DNA of 64,000 nt from CAVYHJ01 sp963768165 [NCBI: uncultured bacterium]. Its GTDB lineage: Bacteria; UBP4; UBA4092. Positions 63,669 to 64,000 of the stretch are shown here, piece after piece. The DNA lies in contig CAVYHJ010000002.1 in NCBI GenBank assembly GCA_963768165.1, positions 62,001 to 126,000 on the forward strand, given 5' to 3'. Position 1 is the stretch's first letter; each line of letters opens with the position of its first letter. The position numbers were made by a program, and so were the translations under genes. The notes under the pieces were generated by a model. That model was not told where the DNA came from. It saw only the letters and a list, made by a program, of their open reading frames with translations, and did not search any database.

Positions 63669-63693
63669 GCGGAATTGTTATTTTCAATTCCGC
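63669..63693. repeat. GCGGAATT hairpin, second copy
   Basis: Arms GCGGAATTG and CAATTCCGC enclose TTATTTT. Both copies have GA before and TTCC after. The other copy is at 36267-36291. Confidence 0.75.
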
Positions 63694-63697
63694 TTCC

Positions 63698-63729
63698 TGT
63701 AATGAACGAGATCAGTCTCGTTCATTACA
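63698..63729. repeat. dispersed palindrome, ATGAACGAGA family, copy 2
   Basis: Perfect 14-base arms TGTAATGAACGAGA and its complement around TCAG. Copy 1 is at 12486-12517. Confidence 0.85.
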
Positions 63730-63821
63730 ATGCCAATATGACCTGCCTGCCATTTCCTAGAAATGATAATAATATTTCGCCAATGGGCGAAATATTTATC
63801 TCCAATAAAATCAAAGGTCTA

Positions 63822-63847
63822 AATTCTTTCGCAATTGCGAAAGAATT
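63822..63847. repeat. perfect 26-base palindrome, AATTCTTT family
   Basis: Each half is AATTCTTTCGCAA or its complement. The outer AATTCTTT...AAAGAATT and the following ATTTT match the palindrome split by the IS at 27948-29180. Confidence 0.8.
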
Positions 63848-63887
63848 ATTTTGAAGGGTCACCCTGTGAGCTGGACAAGGGAGTGTC

Positions 63888-63908
63888 ATTCTCAACTTGA
63901 TTGAGAAT
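63888..63908. repeat. ATTCTCAA hairpin, second copy
   Basis: ATTCTCAA-CTTGA-TTGAGAAT, flanked by GTC before and CCAG after. It matches 34165-34185. Confidence 0.65.
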
Positions 63909-63959
63909 CCAGTCTTTGTATATTCTAACTCATGAACACACTTTAAAGAGAATGCAAAC

Positions 63960-64000
63960 ATGCGTAATCATGATATTGAAAGATGGGTATTAGATATTGC
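63960..64000 (+). CDS. start of a gene running off the window end
   Basis: The ATG at 63960 follows AAAGAGAATGC and opens a frame MRNHDIERWVLDI that continues to the last base. Too little is visible to name a family. Confidence 0.45.
   Translation, partial: MRNHDIERWVLDI

Larger units (their letters stand above)
63633..63959. other. intergenic hairpin cluster after pulA
   Basis: No gene is evident. The stretch holds GCGGAATTG-N7-CAATTCCGC (63669-63693), the ATGAACGAGA hairpin (63698-63729), CATTTC/GAAATG (63751-63765), AATATTTCGCC-AATG-GGCGAAATATT (63771-63796), a perfect 26-base palindrome (63822-63847) and ATTCTCAA/TTGAGAAT (63888-63908). None has a downstream T-run suited to termination. 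Confidence 0.7.

Noticed and set aside
63725-63961. 78-codon minus-strand frame after pulA
   Set aside because: It reads through the hairpin cluster and has no ribosome site.

Overview
The window is a stretch of chromosome from an uncultured-looking, double-membrane (Gram-negative type) bacterium of modest GC content. The diderm reading rests on an LptF/LptG-type permease, two lipoproteins with lipobox cysteines, and separate glnD and glnE genes for nitrogen control. I cannot name the phylum from sequence alone. Most of the window is ordinary housekeeping DNA in short operons, interrupted by four accessory patches and by many intergenic hairpins.

Layout. 1-5.3 kb: two half-size chromate transporter genes, a GNAT-like protein, a methyltransferase and glnE. 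5.4-9.3 kb: a very large secreted gingipain-like (C25) protease. 9.4-13.5 kb: tRNA-Ser, thrB, a divergent GlpD-like oxidoreductase, a decayed IS copy and a Pro/Tyr-rich secreted protein. 13.5-19 kb: two lone receiver proteins, a lone GspF domain, a UbiA-type prenyltransferase and the rplU-rpmA-obg-proB block. 19.3-23 kb: tag, then an accessory patch with a HEPN/MNT toxin-antitoxin pair, a zinc-ribbon membrane protein and a predicted PD-(D/E)XK nuclease. 23-27.3 kb: preT-preA divergent from a dihydropyrimidinase gene (reductive pyrimidine or hydantoin degradation). 27.3-29.4 kb: a frameshifted FG-GAP gene, an intact IS5-family element and a 139 bp MITE with related ends. 29.4-34 kb: glnD and polX. 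34-36.4 kb: an Rhs tip region with a likely immunity gene and displaced Rhs fragments. 36.6-41.9 kb: a GGDEF-ATPase-NB-ARC-TPR protein and two lipoproteins. 41.9-50 kb: lptF/G-cdsA-uppS-frr-pyrH-tsf-rpsB, then holB-holA. 50-55 kb: a large DNA methyltransferase fusion, a GT-C-like membrane protein and an Xaa-Pro peptidase. 55.2-63.6 kb: an ankyrin/zinc-ribbon protein, an HI0933-type flavoprotein, a ferredoxin, HicBA, tdk, a Trm112-like protein, dapA and a secreted pullulanase.

How the genes work together. glnD (PII uridylylation) and glnE (glutamine synthetase adenylylation) form the two enzyme layers of the classical nitrogen cascade but sit 24 kb apart. rpsB-tsf-pyrH-frr-uppS-cdsA is the widely conserved translation/envelope block. 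A bidirectional terminator between frr and uppS suggests that the lipid half is at least partly separate. The methyltransferase, holA and holB follow one another on the same strand with no gaps.

The most unusual material is: (i) a STAND-type ATPase/TPR protein carrying an intact diguanylate cyclase domain, bracketed by a ~62 bp near-duplicate of the promoter of the next gene; (ii) the Rhs tip region with a TAATG-coupled membrane immunity candidate; (iii) a family of intergenic palindromes, one of which was hit exactly at its centre by the IS5-family element; (iv) the orphan methyltransferase with a possible nuclease-like C terminus; and (v) the 20-23 kb accessory patch. All alignments reported here were done by eye.
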